Under the pieces are notes generated by a model, which saw nothing but the letters and a program-made list of their open reading frames with translations, searched no databases and had not been told where the DNA came from. A program made the translations under genes and the position numbers. From CBDFKU01 sp965248975 (GTDB lineage Bacteria > Chloroflexota > Dehalococcoidia > Lucifugimonadales > JAGWBF01), in the NCBI GenBank assembly GCA_965248975.1, contig CBDFKU010000017.1:124001-188000 (forward strand): DNA of 64,000 nucleotides, in the 5' to 3' direction. This document shows positions 35,820-47,624 of this stretch, piece after piece (positions within the stretch are counted from its first letter, which is position 1; each line of letters starts with the position of its first letter).

Positions 35820-37250
35820 CTAGAGGGTGTCGGTGCCCGTTACCATTCCCGCCTCGGTCGTGCCGCTGACGGTCAGGGTGGCGGTGAAAGGCTGGGGCCG
35901 GTGGTTGGGGAAGATATGGCTGGCGGAAGCGGTCGTCCGCTGGCCCGAGAGGTCTCCGGTGACTGGCTCCGAGCCGTCGCCGAAGTCCCAACGGAAGGCC
36001 AGGTCGTCTACCCCTTCGGGCCGTGTGAAGGAGCCCGTGAAGCTGATCGCATTCCCCGCCTCCAGCTCATGGTTGGGACCGGCGAACACCTCGATAACGG
36101 GGGTCCTGGTGACCGTAACGATCAGGGTATCCTCGCCCTCGGCGACGCCGGCCTCGCCTGTCCCGGTGATGTCCAGGGTCACGATGAAGGGAGAGTCGGT
36201 CTCGTCCCGATAGGTGTGAGTCACCGTGGCCGTGGTCCTGGATGTCCCGTCTACACCGGGCGCGGTGCGGGTGCCGACCACCGGCGCAGAGCCGTCCCCG
36301 AAATCCCACTCGTAGCGAAACTCGGTGATCCCCTCCGGCGCTGTGAAGCTGGCCCGGAAACGGCCGGAATCCATCTCGCTCACCGTCAGGTCCAGGCCGG
36401 CATCCACCTGAATGGTGGCGGGAGCCAGCTCCAGGCTCACATTTATCAGGGAGAAGGCCGAGGTCTCCTCCAGCAGCTTGATGCGGCCCTTTATGCGCTC
36501 CATCTCTCCCTGTACCCGGGTGAGCTCCCGCTGTACTTCCAGAAGCTCGTTCACCTTTCCCGTTCGCTCCATCAGCTTGAGCAGCTGCCCCTCCGTTGCT
36601 TCCAGGTTCTTCAGGCGTGCCTGGTTGTCCACGTACTCGTCGGTCACGTCCCGGCTGGTAGAAACCTCGGAGTTCACCTCGACGGCCAGGCGTCGCAGCC
36701 GGCCTATGGCTTCGTCGGCTCGGTCCGCCGCCACACGGAAAGAGATGAAGCCCCTGTGCTTCTCGCTGTGGTTGGACTGGACCACCCAGCCCCCCAGCTC
36801 ACGAGCCAGGGCGGCAGCCGTATCCAGGGTGGAAGACACATCGTCCACCACCAGCGCTGTATCTACGGTGCGTACCATTATACGCCCATCGACCGCTGTG
36901 GGGATATCGTCGTTCGCCGGTTTGGAGAAGTCCGCTGCCTCCTTGATGTCGGCCGGCAACAGCGGGGGAGCCTCGGGCTCCATCATTCCGTCTTTCTCAC
37001 GAGCCAGCCGGAGGGAGTCGGCCACTGCTGTCATCGGGGCCGGGGTCGGCAGGGTGGCTGCAACCGACCGTTGGCCCTGGTACAGGTCCGGCTCAAGGGT
37101 CTCGTCTTCGCCCGGGGCCCCACTTTCGCCCAGTCCCTGATTTTCGAAGGTCGCCTGTCGGCCGTCCTCGGACGTCCCGCCGCAGGCGGCAACGATCAGT
37201 AGCAGTATCATCGGCAGCCCAAATATAAGGTACAGTCTGCGTCGTGTCAT
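35820..37250 (-). CDS. DUF4349 lipoprotein with two PKD-like domains, ends at in-frame amber
   Basis: 476 residues. Signal with lipobox 'LLIVAAC' (Cys about 23). DUF4349 domain at about 115-270 with the coiled coil ('DNQARLKNLEATEGQLLKLM', 'LLEVQRELTRVQGEMERIKG'). Then two PKD-type beta domains, each with the signature 'WDFGDGS' ('YEWDFGDGSAPV' and 'FRWDFGDGSEPV'). PKD modules between DUF4349 and its anchor are unusual. The frame stops at TAG 35820-35822 while the membrane anchor follows in the same frame. Ribosome-binding site GGAGGTG before ATG 37250. Function unknown; envelope-located. Confidence 0.82.
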   Translation of the reverse strand: MTRRRLYLIFGLPMILLLIVAACGGTSEDGRQATFENQGLGESGAPGEDETLEPDLYQGQRSVAATLPTPAPMTAVADSLRLAREKDGMMEPEAPPLLPADIKEAADFSKPANDDIPTAVDGRIMVRTVDTALVVDDVSSTLDTAAALARELGGWVVQSNHSEKHRGFISFRVAADRADEAIGRLRRLAVEVNSEVSTSRDVTDEYVDNQARLKNLEATEGQLLKLMERTGKVNELLEVQRELTRVQGEMERIKGRIKLLEETSAFSLINVSLELAPATIQVDAGLDLTVSEMDSGRFRASFTAPEGITEFRYEWDFGDGSAPVVGTRTAPGVDGTSRTTATVTHTYRDETDSPFIVTLDITGTGEAGVAEGEDTLIVTVTRTPVIEVFAGPNHELEAGNAISFTGSFTRPEGVDDLAFRWDFGDGSEPVTGDLSGQRTTASASHIFPNHRPQPFTATLTVSGTTEAGMVTGTDTL

Positions 37251-37409
37251 CTCTCACCTCCGGGTGTTTCTTGAGAGTACGGACGCAGCCGGCGCTGAGA
37301 AAGTTCCCTTGAGCCGGATATTGCCCTCGGACCCGAGATCGGTCCTCGCTGTCGGAGAATGGGCTTTTCTGGTAAGATTGTTGTGAACTTTCAAGTCGGG
37401 AGGGTAGAT

Positions 37410-38054
37410 GTGGCTATTCATTACGAGGACGACGAACTGCGCATAGTCAAGGTGGGCGGGATGGGACCGATAGACAACAACGCCTACGTCATATCCTGCC
37501 GCATCACGGGCGAAGCCGTCATAATCGATGCCCCGCCCGAGCCCCAGAAGCTTCTGAATGAGCTGGGCGACGTGAAAGTGAAGGCCATTTTCATCACCCA
37601 CCGCCACGCCGACCACACGGCTGGTCTGGAGCAGGTCAAGGGCCATACGGGCGCTCCCGTAGCCTCCCACACCGACGATGCTCCCGGGCTTCCATCCTCC
37701 CCCGATTTTCAGCTAAAGGACGGGGAGATCTACGACGTGGGAAAGGTGAGGCTGCTGGCCAAGCACACCCCGGGACATTCCCCAGGGGCGATGTGCCTGC
37801 TGACGGGTAAGCACCTGTTCACCGGAGATACCCTGTTCCCGGGCGGCCCCGGCCACACCGGCTCGCCGGAGGCGTTCCGGCAAGTCAAGGACAGCATCGT
37901 TGGCAAGCTAATGACCCTGGATGACGATACCGCTGTCTACCCCGGCCACGGCGGAGACACCACCATCGGCAAAGCGCGAAAGGAGATCGAGGCCTTCGAC
38001 TCCAAGCCCCACAAGGCCGACCTGTGTGGCAGCGTGGAGTGGCTGAACAGCTGA
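37410..38054 (+). CDS. MBL-fold metallo-hydrolase
   Basis: Start set at GTG 37410 because GGGAGG lies six bases upstream; 214 residues. Metallo-beta-lactamase fold with metal ligands HxHxDH ('THRHADHTAG'), His in 'LAKHTPGHSPG', Asp in 'FTGDTLFPGGPG' and His in 'VYPGHGGDT'. This subgroup resembles glyoxalase II-type hydrolases; substrate unknown. Divergent from the DUF4349 gene and 40 bp before the M16 peptidase gene. Confidence 0.88.
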   Translation: MAIHYEDDELRIVKVGGMGPIDNNAYVISCRITGEAVIIDAPPEPQKLLNELGDVKVKAIFITHRHADHTAGLEQVKGHTGAPVASHTDDAPGLPSSPDFQLKDGEIYDVGKVRLLAKHTPGHSPGAMCLLTGKHLFTGDTLFPGGPGHTGSPEAFRQVKDSIVGKLMTLDDDTAVYPGHGGDTTIGKARKEIEAFDSKPHKADLCGSVEWLNS

Positions 38055-38094
38055 CCGAACGGCCTGTCTACGGTAAATCTTGATAGAGGTTAAG

Positions 38095-39357
38095 ATGCAC
38101 AACAGTACGGTACTGGACAATGGGGTGACTGTGCTCACCTCCTCGATGCCCCACACTCGCTCGGTCTCCATGGCCATATTCGTCGGAGCGGGCTCCAGAT
38201 ACGAGTCCGACGAGATAGCCGGCGTGTCTCATTTCCTGGAGCATCTTCTGTTCAAGGGTACCAAGAACTGGCCCACCGCCCGAGAGATCAGCGAGGCGGT
38301 GGAGGGCGTCGGCGGCGTGATGAACGCCAGCACCGACCGGGAGATGACGGTCTTCTGGTGCAAGGTGGCCGGGCTCCATTTCCGCACCGCACTATCCGTC
38401 CTGGTGGACATGATGCTGAATCCCCTCCTGGACCCAGTCGAAGTGGAGAAGGAGCGGGAAGTGGTGCTGGAAGAGCTCAGGATGATCAACGACTACCCCA
38501 CCAACCGGGTGGACCTCCTCATCGACGAGACTCTCTGGCCCAGCCAACCCATGGGCAGGGACGTGGGCGGGACCCAGGACTCTGTGAAGGGCATCACCTT
38601 CGAGCAGATACAGGACTACGTGAGGCAACAGTACAACCCGGGCAATGCGGTGGTGGCGGTGGCCGGACAGATATCCCACGAAGAGGTAGTGGACCTGCTC
38701 AACGAGGCTCTAAAGGACTGGGCACCCCAGGAGCCCATGAATTGGTATCCGGTGCAGGACGGCCAGGATACCCCCCGGATTCGGGTGGAGCAGCGCAAAA
38801 CCGACCAGGCCCACCTCTGCGTCGGACTCCCTGGTCTGCCCCTGGATCACCCCGACCGGTACGTGCTGGGGCTACTGAACGTCATCCTGGGCGAAGGGAT
38901 GAGCAGCCGGCTGTTCCTGGAGCTGAGGGAGAAGCAGAGCCTGGCATACGACGTGCACAGCTCGATAAACATGTTCCGGGACTGCGGTTCCCTCATCGTC
39001 TATTGCGGCGTGGAACCCAAGAAGAGCGAGCGGGCGGTCAGTGCCATACTGGAGCAGCTAGCTAGCCTTCAGCAGGGGATCCCCCAGAGCGAGATAGAGA
39101 AGGCCAGGGAGCTCTCCAAGGGCAGGATGCTCCTGCGTATGGAGGACAGCCGAAGCGTGGCCATGTGGATGGGTGCCCAGGAAGCCCTCACCGGCCGGGT
39201 GCGCACCGTGGACGAAGTGGTTGAGCGCCTGGATGTCGTGACGACCGATGACGTAGAGCGGCTGGCCAGAGACCTGATCCGAGAGGACGTGCTGAACCTT
39301 GCGGTGGTGGGTCCTTACCGCAGCGACCGCCGCTTCAGGAGCCTGCTGAAGCTGTAG
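38095..39357 (+). CDS. M16 family zinc peptidase
   Basis: Start set at ATG 38095 with GAGG five bases upstream; a TTG 15 bp earlier is possible. 420 residues in two M16 halves. The active half has the inverted zinc motif HxxEH as 'GVSHFLEHLLFKGT' and the distal Glu region 'EKEREVVLEELRMINDYP'. The inactive half has 'GEGMSSRLFLELREKQSLAY', the R/Y pair used for substrate binding. Similar to processing peptidases (PqqL/YmxG type). Probably degrades or trims short peptides. Confidence 0.92.
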   Translation: MHNSTVLDNGVTVLTSSMPHTRSVSMAIFVGAGSRYESDEIAGVSHFLEHLLFKGTKNWPTAREISEAVEGVGGVMNASTDREMTVFWCKVAGLHFRTALSVLVDMMLNPLLDPVEVEKEREVVLEELRMINDYPTNRVDLLIDETLWPSQPMGRDVGGTQDSVKGITFEQIQDYVRQQYNPGNAVVAVAGQISHEEVVDLLNEALKDWAPQEPMNWYPVQDGQDTPRIRVEQRKTDQAHLCVGLPGLPLDHPDRYVLGLLNVILGEGMSSRLFLELREKQSLAYDVHSSINMFRDCGSLIVYCGVEPKKSERAVSAILEQLASLQQGIPQSEIEKARELSKGRMLLRMEDSRSVAMWMGAQEALTGRVRTVDEVVERLDVVTTDDVERLARDLIREDVLNLAVVGPYRSDRRFRSLLKL

Positions 39358-39360
39358 GGA

Positions 39361-39771
39361 TTACCCGGCGGGCTTGAAGTAGGGGACGCTTATCCGGTCG
39401 GTGGCCTGGACGAAGGTGACCTGCACCGGCATGCCGATCTTCACCTCCCTGGGATCGCACTCGACGATGTTGGTGAACATCTTCACGCCTTCCTCCAGCT
39501 CCACCAGCGCCACCACGTAAGGAACCTCTTCGGCGAAGCCGGGGGTGCGGTTCTGGCTGGTCACGGTAAAGGTCCAGACGGTGCCCTTCCCGCTGGCCCT
39601 GGCCCAGGCGATGTCGGTAGTCCAGCAGCCGGCGCAGATGCCCCGGGGGTAGAACTGGTACTCACCGCAGCTATTGCACTTCTGGATCAGAAGCTCTCCG
39701 CGGCGGCAGGCGTCCCAGAAGGGCATGGTCTCCCCGGTAACGGTCGGCAGTGGCTTCTTCCATTCGGCCAT
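39361..39771 (-). CDS. DUF35 / Zn-ribbon OB-fold protein
   Basis: 136 residues. N-terminal zinc ribbon with two CxxC pairs ('CNSCGEYQFYPRGICAGC') and a C-terminal OB fold ('GTVWTFTVTSQNRTPGF', 'YVVALVELEEGVKMFTNIVE'). DUF35 proteins are obligate partners of thiolase-fold enzymes, either delivering acyl-CoA (HMG-CoA synthase) or forming aldolases (ChsH2 with Ltp2). It lies 6 bp downstream of a thiolase-fold gene, so the pair surely forms one complex. Confidence 0.9.
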   Translation of the reverse strand: MAEWKKPLPTVTGETMPFWDACRRGELLIQKCNSCGEYQFYPRGICAGCWTTDIAWARASGKGTVWTFTVTSQNRTPGFAEEVPYVVALVELEEGVKMFTNIVECDPREVKIGMPVQVTFVQATDRISVPYFKPAG

Positions 39772-39777
39772 CAGCAG

Positions 39778-40959
39778 CTAGTCCCTCCCCAGGATAACGG
39801 TGCCGCCGCTGTGGCGGCTGCCGATAGTGCCGCCGGTGCCATGGCACAGCGCGATCTTGCAGTCGGACACCTGGCGTGGCGTGCCCTCGAACTCGTGGCG
39901 GAGCTGCCGCGTCGCCTCCATCAGCAGGAAGATGCCCCGCATCCCTGGATGGTTGGACGAGAGGCCGCCGCCGTCGGTGTTTATCGGCAGCTCACCTCCG
40001 ACCTTGAGGCGTCCACCCGACACGAAGTCGCCACCTTCGCCCTTCTCGCAGAACCCCAGGTCCTCCAGCGTCACCACCACCGTGATGCTGAAGGAGTCGT
40101 AGATCATGCACATGTCGATGTCCTGGTGTGTTACCCCGGCCATGGCGAAGGCCGGCTCCCAGCTCTGCTTGGCGGCGATGTACACCAGGTCCCGCTTTCC
40201 CGCGCCCTGGTGGGCTACCGCCTCCCCCACTCCTAGCACCCAGACCGGCCGCTGCTTGCAGTTCCTGGCCACCTCGGGGGAAGCCACCACCACCGCTCCG
40301 CCCCCGTCGGTGATGACACAGCAGTCCAATAGGTGTAACGGCGACGAGACTACGCGGGAGGAGGTCACGTCCTCGACGGATATGGGGTTGCGGAAAAGGG
40401 CCTGGGGGTTCATCGCGGCGTGGCTGCGCATCGCCACCGAGACCTCGGCAAGCTGCTCGGGCTTGGTGCCGTACAGGTGCATGTGCCTCTGGGCGATCAT
40501 GGCGTAGAGGCCCACTGTGGTCAGGCCATACAGCTCCTCGAAGCTGTCGGGAGACGATTCCAGCGTCGGCTGCCCGTACCGGGCCACTCCGCCGGTCCCC
40601 ACGGATATGTCCCCCGAGCGGGCTAGGGTGCTGTAGGTTATCAGCGCGCAGTTGATGCGCCCGGCCGCTATGGCCGTCAGGGCGTGGGACAGGTGGAACT
40701 CAAAGGAGGCTCCGCCAACCGAGGTGTTGTCCACGTACCTCGGATTGAGGTCCAGGTAGTCGGCGAGACTCACGCCGCTGAGGCGGGCGGTCATGGAGGA
40801 GGTGAAGAGCCCGTCCACGTCCTTCTTGGAGAGGCCGGCCTCCTCCAGGGCCTTGATGGCGCTCTCGCCCTGGATCTGCTGCTCGCTCTTGTCCGCCGCG
40901 TACCTGGCGGGATGCTCGTGGACGCCCACGATGGCCGCCGAGCGACTGAGGTCAACCAT
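39778..40959 (-). CDS. Thiolase-fold protein (SCP-x/Ltp2-like) lacking the nucleophilic Cys
   Basis: Start set at ATG 40959 with GGAGG five bases upstream, giving 393 residues; the 183-residue extension of the open frame is not coding-like. At the site of the usual thiolase nucleophile the sequence is 'NTSVGGASFEFHLSHA', with no Cys. The His of 'SSNHPGMRGIF' and the 'CHGTGG' end are kept. Thiolase-fold proteins of this kind with a DUF35 partner include Ltp2 aldolase, which cleaves acyl-CoA side chains. Condensation or retro-aldol activity is inferred, not thiolysis. Confidence 0.85.
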   Translation of the reverse strand: MVDLSRSAAIVGVHEHPARYAADKSEQQIQGESAIKALEEAGLSKKDVDGLFTSSMTARLSGVSLADYLDLNPRYVDNTSVGGASFEFHLSHALTAIAAGRINCALITYSTLARSGDISVGTGGVARYGQPTLESSPDSFEELYGLTTVGLYAMIAQRHMHLYGTKPEQLAEVSVAMRSHAAMNPQALFRNPISVEDVTSSRVVSSPLHLLDCCVITDGGGAVVVASPEVARNCKQRPVWVLGVGEAVAHQGAGKRDLVYIAAKQSWEPAFAMAGVTHQDIDMCMIYDSFSITVVVTLEDLGFCEKGEGGDFVSGGRLKVGGELPINTDGGGLSSNHPGMRGIFLLMEATRQLRHEFEGTPRQVSDCKIALCHGTGGTIGSRHSGGTVILGRD

Positions 40960-41145
40960 GGAAACCTCCGGACGGGGGATAGCCGGGGTGGCATCATCAT
41001 AGGGAGGTGAGGGGAGGGTGTCAAGGCGTCTCCGGAGGGCCGGAACCTTTTGCCATTCGTCCGCGTCTAACTTGGTGAGGGTATACATTGGTCGGCGGGG
41101 ACGGTCGTAGCCGGTCCAACGATCTACGGGGTGAGAGGAGCCGTC

Positions 41146-41406
41146 ATGGACCACGCCACCCACAGGACACGCTCGCCGAGCAGACGGCTCCTCCTGCTCG
41201 TTCCGATAGTCCTCGCGGGCGCTATGGGCGGTGCCATCGGGTTGTTTGGTGGGGGGCTGATCGCTGCGGCGACCTGCGATTGGAACGTCAAGGAGGCGGG
41301 GTGCGTGGAGGACGCAGCCTACGGGGCCGTGGTCGGGGCGTCCGTCCTGATCCCCCTGGGCGTCGTTGTGGGAACCTGGAGGCAGGCAATCTTGATTCGT
41401 TCGTAA
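41146..41406 (+). CDS. Small membrane protein, possibly truncated by the IS element
   Basis: 86 residues from ATG 41146 (GAGGAG six bases upstream). Two hydrophobic helices: 'LLLLVPIVLAGAMGGAIGLF' and 'AAYGAVVGASVLIPLGVVVG', with two Cys between them ('TCDWNVKEAGC'). Not recognised. The last residues (AILIRS) and the stop lie right at the likely left edge of the IS element, so the original C-terminus may be displaced beyond 43.28 kb. Confidence 0.5.
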   Translation: MDHATHRTRSPSRRLLLLVPIVLAGAMGGAIGLFGGGLIAAATCDWNVKEAGCVEDAAYGAVVGASVLIPLGVVVGTWRQAILIRS

Positions 41407-41407
41407 A

Positions 41408-43236
41408 AACCCCTCGCCAAGCTGGGGCAAGGCAGGGATAATGTGTGGAAGCGGCGAGGTGCTGCACCTGGGCGGGGGAGGTGAGCATGTTCCGAGAGCG
41501 AGACCCACAGGTGAGCCTGTGGCAGTCCGAGTTCCTGGTTCCGCCGAAGAAGGCCAGGCGCTTGGAGCGGAGTTGGGCCGAGGTTTTCCGGAACGAGGCG
41601 CTCCCCCTGATTGACGAGGAGCGCTTTGCTCCGATGTACTGCGCGGACAACGGCCGTCCCAACCGAGCGGTGCAGACGGTCCTCGGGGTCCACCTTCTCA
41701 AAGAGATGTTCAACCTCACCGACGATGAAGCCCTAGAACAGCTGGAGTTCAATCTGCTCTGGCACCACGCCCTGCGGCTGGATATGGAGGAGACCCACCT
41801 CCCCCAGAAGACGCTACACAACTTCCGAGTTCGCCTGATGCAGCACGACGGTGGCCGGCTGGCTTTCCAGGAGACCACGGAGCGGATCATCCAGGCGCTG
41901 GGTATACGCACCGGAAAGCAGCGGCTGGACTCCACCCACATCATGAGCAACATCGCCACCCTCACCCGCCTCGGCCTGTTCTGTGAGACGATGCGGTTGT
42001 TCCTTCGGGCCGTGAGCCAAGAGCACCCAGAGCTTCGCCGTGTGGTCCCAGAGGGCCTTGTGAGGCGCTACTTGAAGGAAGAAGCAGAAGCGACCGACTA
42101 CGAGGACGCCCGCTCGGGGGAGGGTCGCCGAAGGCTTGGCGTGTGTGCCCGGGACCTCTACCGGCTGGTGGACGGCTTCCGTGGCACGGCTGCCGCCCAA
42201 CTGGAGGAGTACCGGCTGCTGGAGAGGCTGCTGCGGGAGCAGTGTGTGGTGGGCAACAAGAGGGACGGGCGCCCCGGAGAGGGCGATGACGACGCAGGGG
42301 AAGGGGCGGTGCCCATCACCCTCAGGGACCCGAAGGAGGTGCGGTCCGATTCCCTGCAATCGCCCCACGACCCGGAGGCCACCTACAGCGGGCACAAAGG
42401 CAAGGGGTACGAGGTACAGGTGGCGGAGACCTGCCATGCGGAGAACGCCACCCAGTTGATCACTCATGTAGAGGTGACCCCATCCAGCGGGAGCGACACC
42501 GACGTGACTGTGCCGCTGGTTGACGGGCTGGCGGAGCGGAAGGTCCGACCGGACGAGCTCTTCGCGGACACGGCGTATGGGTCGGGCCGCAACGCCTTCG
42601 AGGCCTCGCGCCGGGGGACGGAACTGGTGAGCCCGGTGGCGGGGTCGGCGCCGGGGAACTCCCACGAAGGAGAGGGAGACGGACCGCCGCCGCTCACTGG
42701 GGCGGACTTCCAGATCGACGTCACCGGGGAGCAGGCCACGGTGTGCCCCGCCGGGCACCGGTCCGTCGAGGAGTACGAGCTGGAGGATGCGCCGGAGCGG
42801 GTAGAGGTTCACTTTGCCAGGGCAACATGCGAGCTCTGCCCCTTGCGGTCCCGTTGCCCGGTGAAGCTGGACCGGCGTGCGGGGGCCTACGTCCTCAAGG
42901 CGGACCTGGTGAAGGTGAACATCGAGGGGCGGCGGCGGGCCGAGGCCACCGAGGAGTGGCGCAAGCGGTATGCCATAAGGGCCGGGATAGAGGGGACAAA
43001 CTCCGAGCTGAAGCGCGCCCACGGGCTTGGGCGCTTGCGGGTGCGAGGGGGCCGTCGGGTGCGGCTTGCCGTCTACCTGAAGGCGTTGGCGTGCAACTTC
43101 AAGCGGATGGTCCATGCACGCCTGGTGGAGATGGAAAACACGGCTCAGCCGGAGGCCGGGACGGTACCTGCGGTCGCAGCCGCGTGAGGGCCCCGCTCCA
43201 TAACTTCCATCGGGCGCCCTGAGCCACGGAAGGGGT
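41408..43236. mobile_element. IS1182-like insertion sequence (ends approximate)
   Basis: One transposase gene flanked by possible terminal inverted repeats: the left end begins ACCCCT (41408) and the right end finishes AGGGGT (43236), with partial match further in. I see no convincing target duplication. The element lies between two short membrane-protein frames. Ends need alignment to copies elsewhere. Confidence 0.5.
41487..43187 (+). CDS. IS1182 family transposase
   Basis: 566 residues from ATG 41487 (GGGGGAGGTG three to four bases upstream). N-terminal DUF772 domain ('RPNRAVQTVLGVHLLKEMFN', 'LEFNLLWHHALRLDMEETHL'), 'RLDSTHIMSNIATLTRLGLF', the DDE domain with an Asp in 'DELFADTAYGSGRNAF' and a Glu in 'GIEGTNSELKRAHGLGRLRV', and a Cys-rich insert ('CPAGHRSVEEY', 'CELCPLRSRCPVK'). 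Frame intact, so the element may be active. Neighbouring genes are chromosomal. Confidence 0.92.
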   Translation: MFRERDPQVSLWQSEFLVPPKKARRLERSWAEVFRNEALPLIDEERFAPMYCADNGRPNRAVQTVLGVHLLKEMFNLTDDEALEQLEFNLLWHHALRLDMEETHLPQKTLHNFRVRLMQHDGGRLAFQETTERIIQALGIRTGKQRLDSTHIMSNIATLTRLGLFCETMRLFLRAVSQEHPELRRVVPEGLVRRYLKEEAEATDYEDARSGEGRRRLGVCARDLYRLVDGFRGTAAAQLEEYRLLERLLREQCVVGNKRDGRPGEGDDDAGEGAVPITLRDPKEVRSDSLQSPHDPEATYSGHKGKGYEVQVAETCHAENATQLITHVEVTPSSGSDTDVTVPLVDGLAERKVRPDELFADTAYGSGRNAFEASRRGTELVSPVAGSAPGNSHEGEGDGPPPLTGADFQIDVTGEQATVCPAGHRSVEEYELEDAPERVEVHFARATCELCPLRSRCPVKLDRRAGAYVLKADLVKVNIEGRRRAEATEEWRKRYAIRAGIEGTNSELKRAHGLGRLRVRGGRRVRLAVYLKALACNFKRMVHARLVEMENTAQPEAGTVPAVAAA

Positions 43237-43283
43237 ACTGCACGGGATCCTGCTTGTCCTGAGCGCAGCCCCAAGGGCGGTGA

Positions 43284-43553
43284 GGTCAGCAGCCGACAGC
43301 CCGTGGCGCCTCCCTGCCAGACACCCTCGCACTCCAGGGTCCATCTCTAACAGGCCTTTCTACGAAGGAATCAATCTTCCCGACCTTCCTCCTCGCATTT
43401 CTTGTCGCCAGCGCAATAGCCGTGGCCGGCCTATCGGCGGCCCTCGCTACCGGGCATGAGTGGATAATCGCGGCCATACCGGTCGCGCAGCTGATGACGT
43501 CGGCCGCCATTGGCTGGAGGACGCTGGCTGGAGCGACGAGCACAAGGCGTTGA
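43284..43553 (+). pseudogene. Orphan membrane-protein frame right of the IS element
   Basis: 89 codons open after a stop at 43281-43283, with no ATG, GTG or TTG start before the coding-like part. Reads 'LSTKESIFPTFLLAFLVASA', then 'IAVAGLSAALATGHEWIIAA', 'IPVAQLMTSAAIGWRTLAG' and ends TGA at 43551. Two membrane helices. Probably the 3' remnant of a gene split by the IS, perhaps the one whose 5' part is at 41146. The rest of this 383-bp gap shows only a type B-like repeat near 43253-43280. Confidence 0.4.
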
Positions 43554-43570
43554 GGCCCCCGCGGTGAGAT

Positions 43571-44479
43571 TCATCCGAGATTGTAGATTGCCCTTTTTAC
43601 CTCAGGAACCACTTCGGTGGCGAATCTCTTTGTCTGGTTGACCGCGTCGTCTGTCGGCGGCCAGAGCACGAACGAGTCCAGGCCCAAGTCCCGGTAGTAG
43701 CCGACCAAGGCGTCCGTCCATCCGCGGGGCGTGGTTACAAGCCAGTTGTCGTCTCTGGTCTCCGGGGTGTCCACGATAGCCCCCAGCAGGTTGTAACATC
43801 GACGGACCTGGCCGGGATCTCGTCCGGCACCACGGGCTCCGCGGTCGATCCTCTGCTGCATTTCCGGAATTACATCCGGGACCGCGAAGGTATTCGACGG
43901 CACCCACCCATCGCAGATAGCTCCGGTGAGCCGCAACATACGGGGTCCGTAGGCACCTGCCCAAAGGCGGATGGGCTCCGTCGGATAGGGTCCCGATTTA
44001 GCGCCCCTCAGGTAGTAGTAGTCTCCTTCGTACCGTCCCTCGGTGGCAGGGTCCCAGAGCTCGCGCATGACTGTGATTGCTTCTTGGAAGGCGTCTACGG
44101 TCTCGCCAGGTGTACGGCGTGGACCTCCGTAAGCGTCTATCCCGTCGGCGAAAATCCCTGCTCCGACTCCGAGCTCGACTCGTCCGCCCGTGAGGAGCGA
44201 AAGGGTTGCGGCTCCCTTGGCTACCATGGCGGGGGTCCTCAGGGGGAGGTTGAGCACGTTGGGCATCACCGAGATGTGTTTGGTGGACGTCGCCAGGGCT
44301 ACGAGCAATGTCCATGCGTCAAGATAATGTCCGATGTAAGGATGATCCTGGATGGCCAGAAGGTCGAGTCGATGCTCGTCGGCGATCCGGGCGACCTCGA
44401 AGATCGTTTCTACCTGTCCGGCTACCGGCTCGACGCTGACGCCGAACAGTGGTTTATTCCGTGCAAGCAGTCGCGTCAT
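43571..44479 (-). CDS. LLM-class flavin-dependent oxidoreductase
   Basis: Start set at ATG 44479 (M-T-R-L-L-A-R-N); 302 residues. Luciferase-like TIM barrel using F420 or FMN: 'FGVSVEPVAGQVETIFEVAR', 'LDLLAIQDHPYIGHYLDAW', 'LTGGRVELGVGAGIFADGID', 'RLWAGAYGPRMLRLTG'. The pattern with an early Asp-His in 'QDHPY' is common in F420-dependent members. Substrate unknown. Downstream of uvrA, 55 bp away on the same strand. Confidence 0.87.
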   Translation of the reverse strand: MTRLLARNKPLFGVSVEPVAGQVETIFEVARIADEHRLDLLAIQDHPYIGHYLDAWTLLVALATSTKHISVMPNVLNLPLRTPAMVAKGAATLSLLTGGRVELGVGAGIFADGIDAYGGPRRTPGETVDAFQEAITVMRELWDPATEGRYEGDYYYLRGAKSGPYPTEPIRLWAGAYGPRMLRLTGAICDGWVPSNTFAVPDVIPEMQQRIDRGARGAGRDPGQVRRCYNLLGAIVDTPETRDDNWLVTTPRGWTDALVGYYRDLGLDSFVLWPPTDDAVNQTKRFATEVVPEVKRAIYNLG

Positions 44480-44534
44480 AAACCCATCCTTCCAGGGAGG
44501 TGCTGCTTGGGTGCCGGTGACAGTCCAGGTCTGC

Positions 44535-47456
<2,922 letters not shown>

Positions 47457-47487
47457 AGCTCCTGCCTGCGGGATATCGTCAACGATT

Positions 47488-47496
47488 ATTGTAGCA
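47488..47496 (-). promoter_or_regulatory. Extended -10 promoter of uvrA
   Basis: TG-C-TACAAT on minus (47496 down to 47488), 32 bp upstream of the uvrA ATG. No -35 match, as expected for an extended -10. No SOS-box-like palindrome was noticed. Confidence 0.5.
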
Positions 47497-47624
47497 CTCA
47501 GGGCGGCGGCGCGGCAGGGGGCCTAAGGGTATTTGATTAGATGCCTTGCCGTATGCGCACCATACCGAGGCATCCCGCAGGCGACACTCAACAAAAGACA
47601 TGGAATGAAGCCGGGTTGATGCAA

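Noticed and set aside
35605..35991. N-terminal extension of lysA to 566 codons
   Set aside because: It reads through the tail of the DUF4349 gene in another frame and is Arg/Gly-rich without family similarity; the start at 35604 fits the known length.
35565..37202. 545-codon plus-strand frame opposite the DUF4349 gene
   Set aside because: Shadow frame; the minus-strand product has a signal, DUF4349 and PKD motifs.
40960..41508. N-terminal extension of the thiolase-fold gene
   Set aside because: Not protein-like, and a strong ribosome-binding site marks ATG 40959.
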